From positions 1 to 51,568 of the forward strand of contig NZ_FLSP01000064.1 of NCBI RefSeq assembly GCF_900091315.1: a stretch of DNA of 51,568 nt. Direction: 5' to 3'. The notes beneath the pieces are model-generated. The model was not told where the DNA came from. It searched no databases and saw only the letters and a program-made list of their open reading frames with translations. Shown here one piece after another: positions 1-7,723 of this stretch. This DNA comes from Streptomyces sp. DI166. GTDB lineage: Bacteria > Actinomycetota > Actinomycetes > Streptomycetales > Streptomycetaceae. The translations under genes and the position numbers were made by a program. Position 1 is the first letter of the stretch. The number at the start of each line of letters is the position of its first letter.

Positions 1-50
1 TGAATCCGGCGGGCTGTGTGAGTACGTCGGCCTCGGGCACTCGAAGTCCG

Positions 51-72
51 CGGCGGCCCGGCCGGGCCGCCG
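51..72. other. 22-bp perfect palindrome upstream of the hemerythrin-like gene
   Basis: Each 11-base half is the exact reverse complement of the other (CGGCGGCCCGG and CCGGGCCGCCG). It ends 12 bases before the GGAGG ribosome-binding site at 85-89. It could be a terminator for an unseen upstream gene or a 5' UTR hairpin; GC-rich DNA makes such palindromes fairly common. The remaining bases of 1-97 show no gene I can support. Confidence 0.4.
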
Positions 73-97
73 TCCGAGCCTGCTGGAGGTGAAGGAC

Positions 98-661
98 ATG
101 GGTCACGGTGGAAACGTGATCGACGAGCTGATGGTCGATCACCGCGAGGTCGAGGAACTGTTCGGGAAGATCGAGGCGCTGCCGCCCGGGGACAAGAACC
201 GCAAGACGTACGCGGATCAGGCCACGATGGAGCTGGTCCGGCACTCGGTCGCCGAGGAGGCGTACCTGTACCCGGCCGTGCGCGAGCACCTCCCGGACGG
301 GGACGCGCTGGCCGACGAGGAGCTTCAGGACCATGCCAAGGCCGAGCGGCTCATGAAGGATCTGGAGGGCTGCGACGCCGGGGACCCGGAGTTCGACCGG
401 CTGATCGGCATGCTGATGTCGGAGATCCGGTCGCACATCGCGGACGAGGAGGGGCGGCTGTTCGTCAAGCTCCGCGGGACGTGTCCGCCCGAGGCGCTCG
501 ACGAGCTGGGGGACAAGGTGCGCCGCGCGAAGAAGACGGCCCCGACGCGGCCGCACCCGTCGGCTCCGGACACTCCGCCCGCCAACAAGCTGCTGGCACC
601 GGGCGTCGGCATGATCGACCGGATGCGGGACGCCCTCACCGGGCGCGGCAAGGAGGGCTGA
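98..661 (+). CDS. Hemerythrin domain-containing protein
   Basis: A 187-residue cytoplasmic protein of the hemerythrin HHE type, a helical bundle that holds a di-iron centre and senses or stores oxygen or protects from oxidants. The likely ligands are visible: H15 (VDHREVE), H49 with E53 (RHSVAEE), H79 with E83 (DHAKAE), and H113 with E117 (SHIADEE). The C-terminal 50 residues are proline- and lysine-rich and probably disordered. I chose ATG 98 because GGAGG at 85-89 lies 8 bases upstream; a GTG at 89 would overlap that site. It stands alone, ahead of a convergent membrane protein gene. The family is clear but the physiological role is not. Confidence 0.85.
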   Translation: MGHGGNVIDELMVDHREVEELFGKIEALPPGDKNRKTYADQATMELVRHSVAEEAYLYPAVREHLPDGDALADEELQDHAKAERLMKDLEGCDAGDPEFDRLIGMLMSEIRSHIADEEGRLFVKLRGTCPPEALDELGDKVRRAKKTAPTRPHPSAPDTPPANKLLAPGVGMIDRMRDALTGRGKEG

Positions 662-703
662 CCCGGCCCTGCGGGGGCGGGGGACTCGTGCGGCCGGAGG
701 CCG

Positions 704-842
704 GCTCTCATGGCCGTACGACCGGCCGTGCGAAGAACGGCCCGAACCCCCGTTCTCATGACCGTACGACGCACGGCCCGAACCCCGGTTCTCATGACCG
801 TACGACGCACGGCCCGAGCCCCGGTTCTCATGAACGTACGAG
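704..842. repeat. 36-bp tandem repeat array (about 3.5 units)
   Basis: The core GTTCTCATG recurs at 752, 788 and 824, exactly 36 bases apart. A degenerate first copy (GCTCTCATG) begins at 704 and carries a 12-base insertion, so its spacing is 48. Each unit continues with ACCGTACGACGCACGGCCCG and a short C-rich tail. Units are contiguous with no unique spacers, so this is not CRISPR. The last unit supplies the stop codon of the downstream minus-strand gene. Confidence 0.85.
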
Positions 843-1478
843 CCCCGCCGCCCCCGTGCTCGCGTCCCTGTCGCCCGTCCACCGCCACAGCACCACCGAG
901 CACGCCGCCGCGACCGCGCACCACGTCGACACGAACTCCGTCCGCCACAGCACCGCGCAGACCGCCGCACCCACCGCCACGAGCGCACCGAGCCCGATCA
1001 GGGCCCGGTCGCGGGAGAGCAGCAGGGAGCCGACGGTGGCGAGCAGATAGGCGGCGATCAGCAGTTCGGCGTGGGGCAGGCCGACGACATAGCCGACCGT
1101 GTGGCCGCGGATGTCGGCGCGCACCTCGCGCGTGGCGAGGACGTAGGAGAGCACCGCCGCGGTGGCGACCCCGGTGATCAGGGGGACGAGGAGTCGTGGG
1201 CGGGCCCGGGGCGGTGCAGCCAGAGCCACTCCGACCGGGACCCACAGCGGCAGCAGCGGGAGCGCGATGACCGCCCAGGCGAGGGTGGCCGGGCCCGTGC
1301 CGCCGTCGCCCGCCCAGACCGCGGCCTCGATCAGCTGGTGTGCGCCCAGCAGCAGCGGCAGTGCGGCCAGGGGCAGATCACGGGTGCGGCCGGCGCGGCG
1401 GGCGCGCACGACGCAGGCCACGCCGACGGCGGTGATGCCGACTCCGGCCACCAGGTCGGCCTCCGCACTCCAGCACAT
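828..1478 (-). CDS. DUF6629-type multipass membrane protein
   Basis: A 216-residue integral membrane protein with about seven hydrophobic segments. The N-terminus MCWSAEADLVAG followed by the LLLGAHQLIEAAVW stretch matches what I remember of the uncharacterised DUF6629 family of actinomycetes. The start is ATG 1478 because a GGGGGAG site precedes it and the family motif begins there; longer readings upstream lack support. The stop codon (828-830) lies inside the last unit of the 36-bp tandem repeat, so the final residues (about GLVRS) are repeat-derived and may vary between strains. It is divergent from the TetR gene. Function unknown. Confidence 0.8.
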   Translation of the reverse strand: MCWSAEADLVAGVGITAVGVACVVRARRAGRTRDLPLAALPLLLGAHQLIEAAVWAGDGGTGPATLAWAVIALPLLPLWVPVGVALAAPPRARPRLLVPLITGVATAAVLSYVLATREVRADIRGHTVGYVVGLPHAELLIAAYLLATVGSLLLSRDRALIGLGALVAVGAAVCAVLWRTEFVSTWCAVAAACSVVLWRWTGDRDASTGAAGLVRS

Positions 1479-1530
1479 CGCTCCCCCGGTGATCGCACGG
1501 CAGGAGTTCCATCTTCTCCTGTCCACGCCA

Positions 1531-1567
1531 AGTGCACTCAGTTCCCCGCAAACGCTGCACTGAGTGC
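1531..1567. promoter_or_regulatory. Probable TetR operator region, with promoter for the TetR gene
   Basis: An odd palindrome GCACTGAGTGC lies at 1557-1567, and a related half site AGTGCACTCAGTT lies at 1531-1543. A possible -10 element TACGTT lies at 1588-1593, only 7 bases before ATG 1601, so the TetR mRNA may be leaderless. The palindrome would cover the -35 region, as expected for autorepression. A matching site lies at 2365-2377. Confidence 0.6.
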
Positions 1568-1600
1568 CATCACGGGTGATCAGGTGCTACGTTCCCGACC

Positions 1601-2341
1601 ATGAGCTCCAGCAGTGCGGCGCCCCGCCGCGGTGACAAGGCGGAGGCGGCGGCCACGCGACCGTCCATGCGGGAGGCGCTGATCGCGGCTGCCTTCGAGC
1701 TGTTCCTGGAGCGGGGGTACGAGCAGACGACGATCGACGACATCGTGTCGCTCGCGGGCGTCGGACGGCGGTCGTTCTTCCGGTACTTCCCGTCCAAGGA
1801 GGACGTCGTCTTCCCCGACCACGAGCGCTGTCTGGCGGACATGACGGCGTTCCTGGCCTCCGGCACCGGGGACGAGGAGCCGGTTCGGCGGGTGTGCGAC
1901 GCGGCCCGCATGGTGCTGCGGATGTACGCGGAGAACCCGACGTTCTCCGTGCAGCGCTACCGCCTGACCAAGCAGGTGCCGAACCTGCGGGCCTACGAGC
2001 TGTCCGTCGTCTGGCGCTACGAGCGGGGCCTCGCCGAGTACCTGCGGGCGCGCTTCAGGGGCCGGCGCGACGGGACGCTGCAGGCCGATGTGATCGCCGC
2101 CGCCGTGGTCGCCGCGCACAACAACGCGCTGCGCTCCTGGCTGCGTTCGGACGGCCGCCTGGACGCCGAGGTCACCGTGGACCACGCGCTGCGCTCTGTG
2201 CAGTCGGCGTTCGGCACCCCGCCCCCGGCGCTGGTCGGGACGCGCGCCGACGACGTGCTGGTCGTGGTGGCGCGCCGGGACGCGCCGCTGTGGCGGGTGG
2301 TGCGGGAGATCGAGGCCGTTCGGGAGTCCTCCACAGATTGA
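1601..2341 (+). CDS. TetR family transcriptional regulator
   Basis: A 246-residue DNA-binding repressor. The N-terminal helix-turn-helix spans roughly residues 25-75 (LIAAAFELFLERGYEQTTI through RRSFFRYFPSKEDV) and is a textbook TetR_N domain. The remainder is a helical ligand-binding and dimerisation domain of unknown specificity. No ribosome-binding site precedes ATG 1601 and a -10-like TACGTT lies just upstream, so leaderless translation is likely. The palindromes at 1557-1567 and 2365-2377 suggest that it represses itself and the OB-fold gene that follows. The ligand cannot be read from sequence; an acyl-CoA is possible given that neighbour, but this is inference. Confidence 0.9.
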   Translation: MSSSSAAPRRGDKAEAAATRPSMREALIAAAFELFLERGYEQTTIDDIVSLAGVGRRSFFRYFPSKEDVVFPDHERCLADMTAFLASGTGDEEPVRRVCDAARMVLRMYAENPTFSVQRYRLTKQVPNLRAYELSVVWRYERGLAEYLRARFRGRRDGTLQADVIAAAVVAAHNNALRSWLRSDGRLDAEVTVDHALRSVQSAFGTPPPALVGTRADDVLVVVARRDAPLWRVVREIEAVRESSTD

Positions 2342-2364
2342 GGGTACGGAGTGCCTTTACGGCT

Positions 2365-2377
2365 GACACTCAGTGCC
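2365..2377. promoter_or_regulatory. Second copy of the TetR operator-like site
   Basis: GACACTCAGTGCC contains the 9-base odd palindrome CACTCAGTG (2367-2375). With the following AT it parallels the CACTGAGTGCCAT upstream of the TetR gene, differing at the central base. A -10-like TACTCT follows at 2379-2384, so a bound repressor would block the OB-fold gene promoter. Confidence 0.55.
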
Positions 2378-2477
2378 ATACTCTGCGGGTGTGCACGGTG
2401 GCACGGCGACCGGGCACATCTGCGCGCGGCCGTCCCGCGCGCGTGGGTTTCCGGCCGAGCGCAGGGAGTTGAACAGC

Positions 2478-2900
2478 GTGTACCACCCCTCAGGAAGCGT
2501 TGCTCGTCAGACCGCCGGCTCCGCGGTCGGCGTACTCGAATCGACCGGCACGGTGGCCGAGAGCTCGGACGCCATGCTCTTCCAGCGCTGCACGTGGTGC
2601 GGTACGGCGATGTACCACCGGTTGCTCTGCCCGGTGTGCCAGGGCAGTGACCTGCGTACGGAGCGCAGCGAGGGCGTGGGCACGGTCCGGCACTCCACGG
2701 TGGTGCACCGCAACACCCCGGCCGCGCGCAATGTGTCGCTGGTCGAGATGGCCGAGGGGTTCGTGGTGCGCGGCCGGGTGATGGGCCCGCCGATCGGCAT
2801 CCACAGCGGGGACCGCGTCCGTCTGTCGCAGGCCAAGGACCCGGTGCGGGGCGAGCCGGTGTTCCAGCTGGTCGACGAGCCCTACCGCGCCTGGACCTGA
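2478..2900 (+). CDS. DUF35-type zinc-ribbon/OB-fold protein
   Basis: A 140-residue protein with an N-terminal zinc ribbon (C38-x2-C41 and C51-x2-C54 in CTWCG and CPVC) followed by an OB-like beta domain (VVHRNTPAARN through GDRVRLS). This is the Zn-ribbon plus OB-fold arrangement of proteins that partner thiolases and acyl-CoA enzymes, where the OB domain is thought to bind acyl-CoA. No thiolase gene is adjacent. GTG 2478 is chosen because AGGGAG at 2463-2468 precedes it at good spacing; an upstream in-frame GTG at 2391 is possible. The palindrome at 2365-2377 suggests control by the preceding TetR gene. The physiological partner is unknown. Confidence 0.8.
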   Translation: MYHPSGSVARQTAGSAVGVLESTGTVAESSDAMLFQRCTWCGTAMYHRLLCPVCQGSDLRTERSEGVGTVRHSTVVHRNTPAARNVSLVEMAEGFVVRGRVMGPPIGIHSGDRVRLSQAKDPVRGEPVFQLVDEPYRAWT

Positions 2901-2918
2901 TGCCCGCTCACGGCGGCC

Positions 2919-3305
2919 CTACGGCGTGAGCCTGATCCGCAGGCCGACCGTGCCGTCCGTACCTCTGCGGATACGGCTGCCGAGGAGCGTCAGACGGCCC
3001 ATGACGCCGTACTTGCGGGCGATGAGCCTGCGGTAGCGGGCCGTGGTCTCCCGGTCGGCGATCTCGGCGGTGGCCGGGATCTGCTCCCCGGTCGGCCGTC
3101 CGCGCACGTCGCAGGGTCCGACGAGGACATCGGCACGGGCCCGGACGCGCTTGACCTTCCAGGAGTCCGCGACCGTCCACACCCCGAGGCCGTCGCCGTC
3201 GCGCACCACCCACACCGGGGTGGGGACGGGCGTGCCGTTCTTGCGGTAGCTGGTGATCAGCAGGTACTGGCCGGTACCGAGCCGCTCCAGCGGCGTGTCG
3301 TCCAT
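2919..3305 (-). CDS. PPOX-class F420-dependent oxidoreductase
   Basis: A 128-residue split-barrel flavin/deazaflavin-binding protein. The opening GTGQYLLITSYRKNGTPVPTP, then VWVVRDGDGLGVWTVADSWKVKRVRA, is characteristic of actinobacterial PPOX-class enzymes that use coenzyme F420. The substrate is unknown. The length matches the family. It is convergent with the OB-fold gene, 18 bases apart, and divergent from the DUF3800-like gene. A role in redox housekeeping or xenobiotic reduction is a family-level guess. Confidence 0.85.
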   Translation of the reverse strand: MDDTPLERLGTGQYLLITSYRKNGTPVPTPVWVVRDGDGLGVWTVADSWKVKRVRARADVLVGPCDVRGRPTGEQIPATAEIADRETTARYRRLIARKYGVMGRLTLLGSRIRRGTDGTVGLRIRLTP

Positions 3306-3431
3306 GGGCCGCAGTCTAAGCAGGAGCCACGGGCCGCGGTTTGCGCAGGAGCCATCGACCGCCGTTTAAGCAGGAGCGTCGCGGGCCCCTGGTGCGCGAT
3401 GCTGGACCCTGAGCACACGACAGGGGGCAGC

Positions 3432-4466
3432 GTGGTGACGGGTGACGACGAGGACGCGACACCAGCGGCGGCACGCCGGCTGATCGAGGTGGGCTGCGAC
3501 GAGTCGGGCTCGGACGGCGAGAACCTCACCGGCGGCAACACCGATGTCTTCGCGCACGCCGGTGTGCGGCTGCCGGTGCCGGACGCCGCCGAGTACGTGC
3601 AGCAGATCCGGGACTGGATCCGCTCCCCCGCCTCCGAGTACAAGGCCAACCATCTGCTGCGCGAGAAGCACCGGGCGGTCCTGGAGTGGCTGCTCGCCCC
3701 CGGCGGGCCCATCCACGGCACCGCGACGGTCCATCTGACGGAGAAGGCGTACTTCGTGGTGGACCGCGCGCTCGACCTGCTGCTCGACGACCCCGGCGCA
3801 GCCCTCCCGCTGTACCGGCGCGGCCCGGGGCTGTTCGGGCGGGAGCGCTGGCGGGAGTTCCTCCTGGCCGCGAACCGGCTGCTGCGGGTCCGTGACGAGG
3901 GCGCGCCCGAGGCCCCGGTCGACGCCTTCTTCCGTACCGTCTCCCACCTGCTGCCCCTGTCGGGCGACGACGAGGTGGCCGACACCCTGCACCGGCTCGC
4001 CGCCGCCCGCCCCCGCGCGGACGCCTACCGGGCCGAGCTGCTGACGGGCCCGCCACTGATCCCCGTGCTCAATCCCCTGCTGCCCGCGATCGTGGCCACG
4101 GCCGCGCACTGGAGCCGGGGCGGGGCCGCGGTTCGGCTGGTGCACGACCGGCAGAACATGCTGACGCCGGACCGGATCGAGTGGATCGAGCACCGGGCGC
4201 GGCGGGCCGGGGTCCGGCTCACCGGGGTCGAGCTGGTGGTGTCGCTGGACGATCCGCGGGTGCAGCTCGCCGACTTCCTCGCCGGAATCGCCCGCAGGAT
4301 CGCCGACGACGAGCTGGGCGGCCGGGGCGACCCGGTGCTGGCCGCGCTGCTGCGCCCGTACGTGGATCCGGCGTCGGTGTGGGGCGACGCGGCGGCGGGG
4401 GCGCTGCTCGGGGTGCCCGACGGCATTCGCGCGGCACCCTCGGCGACCGTCAACTCGCCCGCCTAG
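3432..4466 (+). CDS. DUF3800-like protein
   Basis: About 344 residues. The opening VGCDESGSDGENL resembles the acidic motif of DUF3800, a family often proposed to have an RNase H-like fold. Later segments include LVHDRQNMLTPDRIEWI and VELVVSLDDPRVQLADFLAGIARR, where the D-x(5)-ADFLAG stretch also fits DUF3800 (a late Asp in a QLADxxAG context). The activity is unproven. GTG 3432 follows CAGGGGG at 3421-3427; an ATG at 3399 would add 11 residues without a clear ribosome-binding site. No toxin, CRISPR or mobile gene adjoins it, so I cannot assign it to a defence system. Confidence 0.65.
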   Translation: MVTGDDEDATPAAARRLIEVGCDESGSDGENLTGGNTDVFAHAGVRLPVPDAAEYVQQIRDWIRSPASEYKANHLLREKHRAVLEWLLAPGGPIHGTATVHLTEKAYFVVDRALDLLLDDPGAALPLYRRGPGLFGRERWREFLLAANRLLRVRDEGAPEAPVDAFFRTVSHLLPLSGDDEVADTLHRLAAARPRADAYRAELLTGPPLIPVLNPLLPAIVATAAHWSRGGAAVRLVHDRQNMLTPDRIEWIEHRARRAGVRLTGVELVVSLDDPRVQLADFLAGIARRIADDELGGRGDPVLAALLRPYVDPASVWGDAAAGALLGVPDGIRAAPSATVNSPA

Positions 4467-4482
4467 CAGAGCAGTTGACCCA

Positions 4483-4497
4483 ACCGGCAGAGCCGGT
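4483..4497. terminator. Small hairpin after the DUF3800-like gene
   Basis: ACCGGC and GCCGGT form a perfect 6-base stem with a 3-base loop, 17 bases after the stop codon. There is no U tract. It is a weak terminator candidate, or part of the S1 protease upstream region. Confidence 0.3.
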
Positions 4498-4595
4498 GAA
4501 CACCCGGGCCCCGGGCCACGTATGGAGTGGGGGCACTCAACTACGGGAGTGCCTCGCGGTGTTCGTACCGCGCTGTTCGGGTTCGGGAGCCATGG

Positions 4596-5966
4596 ATGAG
4601 GCACGCACGACGACGGATCGTCCGGCGAGTGACACGGCTGGCGGCCGTCGGAGGACTGCTGCTGGGCTCGGCGATGGTGACCCGGGCGGTGGCGAGCGAG
4701 CCGCCCGGCACCGCGCCGGAGGCGACGGTGCGCTCGGCGGCCGACACGGGCGCCGGACTGGTCGAGCGGCTCGGCGCCTCCCGTACGGCGGGCACGTGGA
4801 TCGGCGCCGACGGGCGGCCGGTCGTCGCGGTGACCGACGAGGAGGCCGCGGCCGAGGTGCGCCGGGCGGGCGGTGAGCCGAAGATGGTGTCGCACAGCAT
4901 GAACGAGCTGAAGTCGGCCACCGCCACGCTGCGTTCCGCACCCCGGGTGACCGGGACGGCCTGGGCGATGGACTACCGCAACAACCAGGTGGTGGTCCGC
5001 GGCGACAGCACCGTCTCCTCCACCGACTGGTCGAAACTGACCGGCGTCGCGGGCGACATCGGCAGTTTCGTCCGCATGGAGCGCACCGAGGGCACCTTCA
5101 CCACCCGGCTGAACGGCGCACTGCCGATCCTGTCGACCGCCGGGCGCTGCTCGGCCGGGTTCAACGTCACCGACGGGCAGCGTGACTTCATCCTCACCGC
5201 AGGGCACTGCGGGCCCAACGGCTCGCTCTGGTTCGCCGACAACCAGGGCCGCGAGCGGATCGGCAGCACGGTCAAGGGGAGCTTCCCGGGCGGTGACTTC
5301 TCGCTGGTGGCGTACGAGGACGGGGACGCCGGCGACGGCGCCGACGTGGTGGCCATCGGCGGGGACCGCGGGGTGCGGATCACCGGCGCGAGCGATCCGG
5401 CGGTCGGGCAGAAGGTGTTCCGCAGCGGCTCCACCAGCGGACTGCGCGACGGCACGGTGACCGCGCTCAACGCGACGGTCAACTACCCCGAGGGCACGGT
5501 GACCGGGCTGATCGAGACCGACGTGTGCGCGGAGCCCGGGGACAGCGGCGGGCCGCTGTTCTCGGAGGGCATCGCGCTGGGGGTGACCTCGGGCGGCAGC
5601 GGTGACTGCCGGTCGGGCGGAACGACCTTCTTCCAGCCGGTGACCAAGGCCATGGCCGAGGTGGGCGTGCAGCTCATCGGGGCGAAGGCGCAGGGCGGCG
5701 GGCAGCAGGGTGCTGCGCCGCAGCCGTCGGCGTCGGCCACGCAGAGCGCGATCGCCCCGGGTGCGGCCTCACCGGGCTCGTCGGCGCCGGTCGGCGGCGG
5801 CGCGGAGGGGGCTCAACTGCTGGCCCGGCTGGCCGATCCGCGCAATGTCGGGCCGGGGCTGCTGATCATCGCGGGGTCGCTGGTCGCGCTGGCGGCGACG
5901 CGCTTCATCCGGGCGGAGCAGGACCGCAAGGCGTACCAGCGGTACTACTCGGCGACCTGGGGATAG
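4596..5966 (+). CDS. S1 family serine protease with C-terminal membrane anchor
   Basis: A 456-residue secreted protease of the streptogrisin/alpha-lytic (chymotrypsin-fold) group. The N-terminus is basic (MRHARRRIVRRVTRL) followed by a hydrophobic segment ending near ASEPP, a signal peptide. A propeptide-like region precedes the catalytic domain. The catalytic triad reads H204 (TAGHCG), D234 (GGDFSLV) and S317 (GDSGGP). After the domain comes a Gln/Pro/Ser/Ala-rich linker, then a hydrophobic segment (VGPGLLIIAGSLVALAATRF) and a charged tail, so the enzyme is probably tethered to the membrane rather than released. Classical streptogrisins lack this anchor. ATG 4596 follows GGGAG; an earlier ATG at 4527 would spoil the signal peptide. 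Confidence 0.88.
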   Translation: MRHARRRIVRRVTRLAAVGGLLLGSAMVTRAVASEPPGTAPEATVRSAADTGAGLVERLGASRTAGTWIGADGRPVVAVTDEEAAAEVRRAGGEPKMVSHSMNELKSATATLRSAPRVTGTAWAMDYRNNQVVVRGDSTVSSTDWSKLTGVAGDIGSFVRMERTEGTFTTRLNGALPILSTAGRCSAGFNVTDGQRDFILTAGHCGPNGSLWFADNQGRERIGSTVKGSFPGGDFSLVAYEDGDAGDGADVVAIGGDRGVRITGASDPAVGQKVFRSGSTSGLRDGTVTALNATVNYPEGTVTGLIETDVCAEPGDSGGPLFSEGIALGVTSGGSGDCRSGGTTFFQPVTKAMAEVGVQLIGAKAQGGGQQGAAPQPSASATQSAIAPGAASPGSSAPVGGGAEGAQLLARLADPRNVGPGLLIIAGSLVALAATRFIRAEQDRKAYQRYYSATWG

Positions 5967-5981
5967 TGAGGGAATGGAAGG

Positions 5982-6006
5982 GGGCACCCGTCAAGTCAGG
6001 GTGCCC
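5982..6006. terminator. Bidirectional terminator hairpin
   Basis: GGGCACCC (5982-5989) and GGGTGCCC (5999-6006) form a perfect 8-base stem with a 9-base loop between the convergent S1 protease and 57-residue protein genes. No U tract is present, which is usual in Streptomyces. Confidence 0.65.
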
Positions 6007-6044
6007 ACTGCGGTCTTCGAGGGCTCGGCGGTCCTCGGGGAGCG

Positions 6045-6218
6045 TCAGGCCGCCTTGACCGGCTGAGGGGCCGCTGCGGCCCACTCCATGACGAGGCGCT
6101 GGTACTCCTCGCGCTCCTCGACGCTCAGTGTCCCGCCCGCCCGGCGCCACAAGGCCCGGATCTCCTCGTTGACCTCGTCAGCCGACCTCTCGGAAACGGG
6201 TTCAACACTCGTGGACAT
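6045..6218 (-). CDS. Small conserved hypothetical protein (57 aa)
   Basis: MSTSVEPVSERSADEVNEEI opens a soluble, helical, acidic protein with a repeated Arg/Glu pattern (RALWRRAGGTLSVEEREEYQ). It has no membrane segment or catalytic motif. ATG 6218 starts the natural-looking sequence; ATG 6230 would add four residues. The codon use is Streptomyces-like. It lies between the S1 protease and the ROK regulator with no operon partner. Function unknown. Bases 6219-6364 upstream hold no gene I can support and presumably contain its promoter. Confidence 0.65.
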   Translation of the reverse strand: MSTSVEPVSERSADEVNEEIRALWRRAGGTLSVEEREEYQRLVMEWAAAAPQPVKAA

Positions 6219-6364
6219 GCCGTGAAGCATACGGGCCCCGAGGTGAAGGCGCCGTGAGCAAGCACACACAATGCGGACATAACGGACCGTGTTGCTGATC
6301 ACGTCCTGATCTTGGCCGATACGTCAGGTTCCGCACTCCTCGCACGCGTCCCCCGCCCCCGTTT

Positions 6365-7525
6365 TCAGGCCTCCGTCGCGCCCAGCACCAGCACTTGGAT
6401 CGCGAGCACGGCGGCGCCGCGCGCCCAGTCGTGGAAGTCCGACTTCCGGGTCTCCAGGTCGAGCGGGGCGGCAAGCGGATGCCGGTGCTCCCGGACGGTG
6501 CGCATCACCTTCTCCTCCGCCACGTCCATCAGCCCGACCCCCTCTCCGGCCAGCAGGATCCGCTGCGGCATGACGAAGTTGGAGATCTGCGCGAGCAGGA
6601 TCCCGAGGGCGCGGGCGGCCTCGTCGACGATGCGGCCGGGCAGCGGGTCCCCGGCGGCGGCGAGCCGCAGGATCTCCTCGTACGTCCAGTCCCGGCCGGT
6701 GCCCGCCCGCACCTGGTAGCGGATGTTGGGGATGGTGAGCATCGACACGGCGCTGCCGCGGGCGCCGTCCGGGGTGAGCGGGCCGTACGGGTCGATGATC
6801 CAGTGCCGTCCGAAGCCGCGGTCCTCCTCCTCGCAGGGCACCCGTCGGCCGCCGAGGACCAGGGAGTAGCCGAGTCCGGCGCCGATGGTGAGCACCACGA
6901 AGCGCTCCAGGCCGCGGCCCGAGCCGAACCAGTTCTCGGCCTCGGTGAGGGCGGCCACGTCGTTCTCGACGACGACGGGCAGTGCGGTGCGCTCCTGGAC
7001 GAGCGCCGCCAGCGGGATGTCGCGCCAGCCGAGGAACGGCGACTCGGCGACGACCGCGCGCCGCTGGACGAGGCCGCCGACACCGATGCCGACGCCGGCG
7101 AGCCGGGGGAAGTCGCTCTTCAGCCGGTCGGTCATCTCCGCCAGCAGATCGGCGACCTCGGCGGGGTCATGGGTGGTGAGCGGCCGGTCGAGGCGGGCGA
7201 CGATCTCGCTGCGCAGGGTGGTGACGACGCCGTAGACCATGTCCGCGGTGATCTTGTAGCCGATGAAGGCGCGGGAGTCGGCGACCACGTCGAGGGGCTG
7301 GGAGGGGCGGCCCTGGCGCACCTCGGCCGACGAGCCCGCCTCGGGCACCTCGACCAGCAGTCCCGACTCGATGAGGGGTTTGGTCAGCCGGGTGAGACTG
7401 CCCGCGGAGAGGTTCAGCCGGCGGGCGATCTCGGTGCGGGACAGCGGGCCGCCGAGGAGCACCTCGATCGCCACCGAGCGCTCCCCCGCGCTCAGCGGAC
7501 GCCAGTCGGCGACGGCAGCGGTCAT
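6365..7525 (-). CDS. ROK family transcriptional regulator
   Basis: A 386-residue sugar-responsive repressor. Residues about 10-70 form a winged helix (LSRTEIARRLNLSAGSLTRLTKPLIESGLL), and the rest is a ROK kinase-like fold with a GVGIGVGGLV strand and a VVENDVAALTEAE motif. The usual zinc motif (CxCGxxGCxE) is absent: the region after GFGRHW reads IIDPYGPLTPDGARGSAVSM with no cysteine, so this protein probably does not bind zinc in the standard way. It is divergent from the sugar ABC operon that starts at 7724. The 7581-7595 inverted repeat between them is its likely operator, and a sugar of the transported class its likely inducer. Confidence 0.9.
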   Translation of the reverse strand: MTAAVADWRPLSAGERSVAIEVLLGGPLSRTEIARRLNLSAGSLTRLTKPLIESGLLVEVPEAGSSAEVRQGRPSQPLDVVADSRAFIGYKITADMVYGVVTTLRSEIVARLDRPLTTHDPAEVADLLAEMTDRLKSDFPRLAGVGIGVGGLVQRRAVVAESPFLGWRDIPLAALVQERTALPVVVENDVAALTEAENWFGSGRGLERFVVLTIGAGLGYSLVLGGRRVPCEEEDRGFGRHWIIDPYGPLTPDGARGSAVSMLTIPNIRYQVRAGTGRDWTYEEILRLAAAGDPLPGRIVDEAARALGILLAQISNFVMPQRILLAGEGVGLMDVAEEKVMRTVREHRHPLAAPLDLETRKSDFHDWARGAAVLAIQVLVLGATEA

Positions 7526-7580
7526 GTCGTTCAGCCCTCTCGTTCGGCCGGTGTTCGTCGGCTGGTGCGGGTCACCATTT

Positions 7581-7595
7581 TTTTCACCATGAAAA
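7581..7595. promoter_or_regulatory. Operator-like inverted repeat for the ROK regulator
   Basis: TTTTCA-CCA-TGAAAA is a perfect 6-base inverted repeat with a 3-base spacer. It is conspicuously AT-rich against its surroundings and lies in the divergent region between the ROK gene and the ABC operon. A TTGACG -35-like element (7652-7657) and a second looser repeat (CTTTCGCCTCAAAAG near 7666-7680) lie nearer the operon. Binding by the ROK protein is inference from position. Confidence 0.6.
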
Positions 7596-7723
7596 CAACA
7601 AGGTCATCCTACGGTCGTCCGGGTGGCCGGGAAAAGATGCTCGCACACCCCTTGACGCGTCGATTCTTTCGCCTCAAAAGTAAATGCCCGAGGACGAGCC
7701 GCCGTGGACGAGGGAGTCTCCTG

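Noticed and set aside
704..842. CRISPR-like spacing of a repeat of 36 bases
   Set aside because: Units are directly contiguous with no unique spacers, and no cas gene is nearby. It is a simple tandem repeat.
325..1245. Long open frames on both strands across 300-1250 and similar ones elsewhere
   Set aside because: They are shadows of real genes in very GC-rich DNA: Arg/Pro-rich, no family signal, and conflicting with the hemerythrin and DUF6629 frames.
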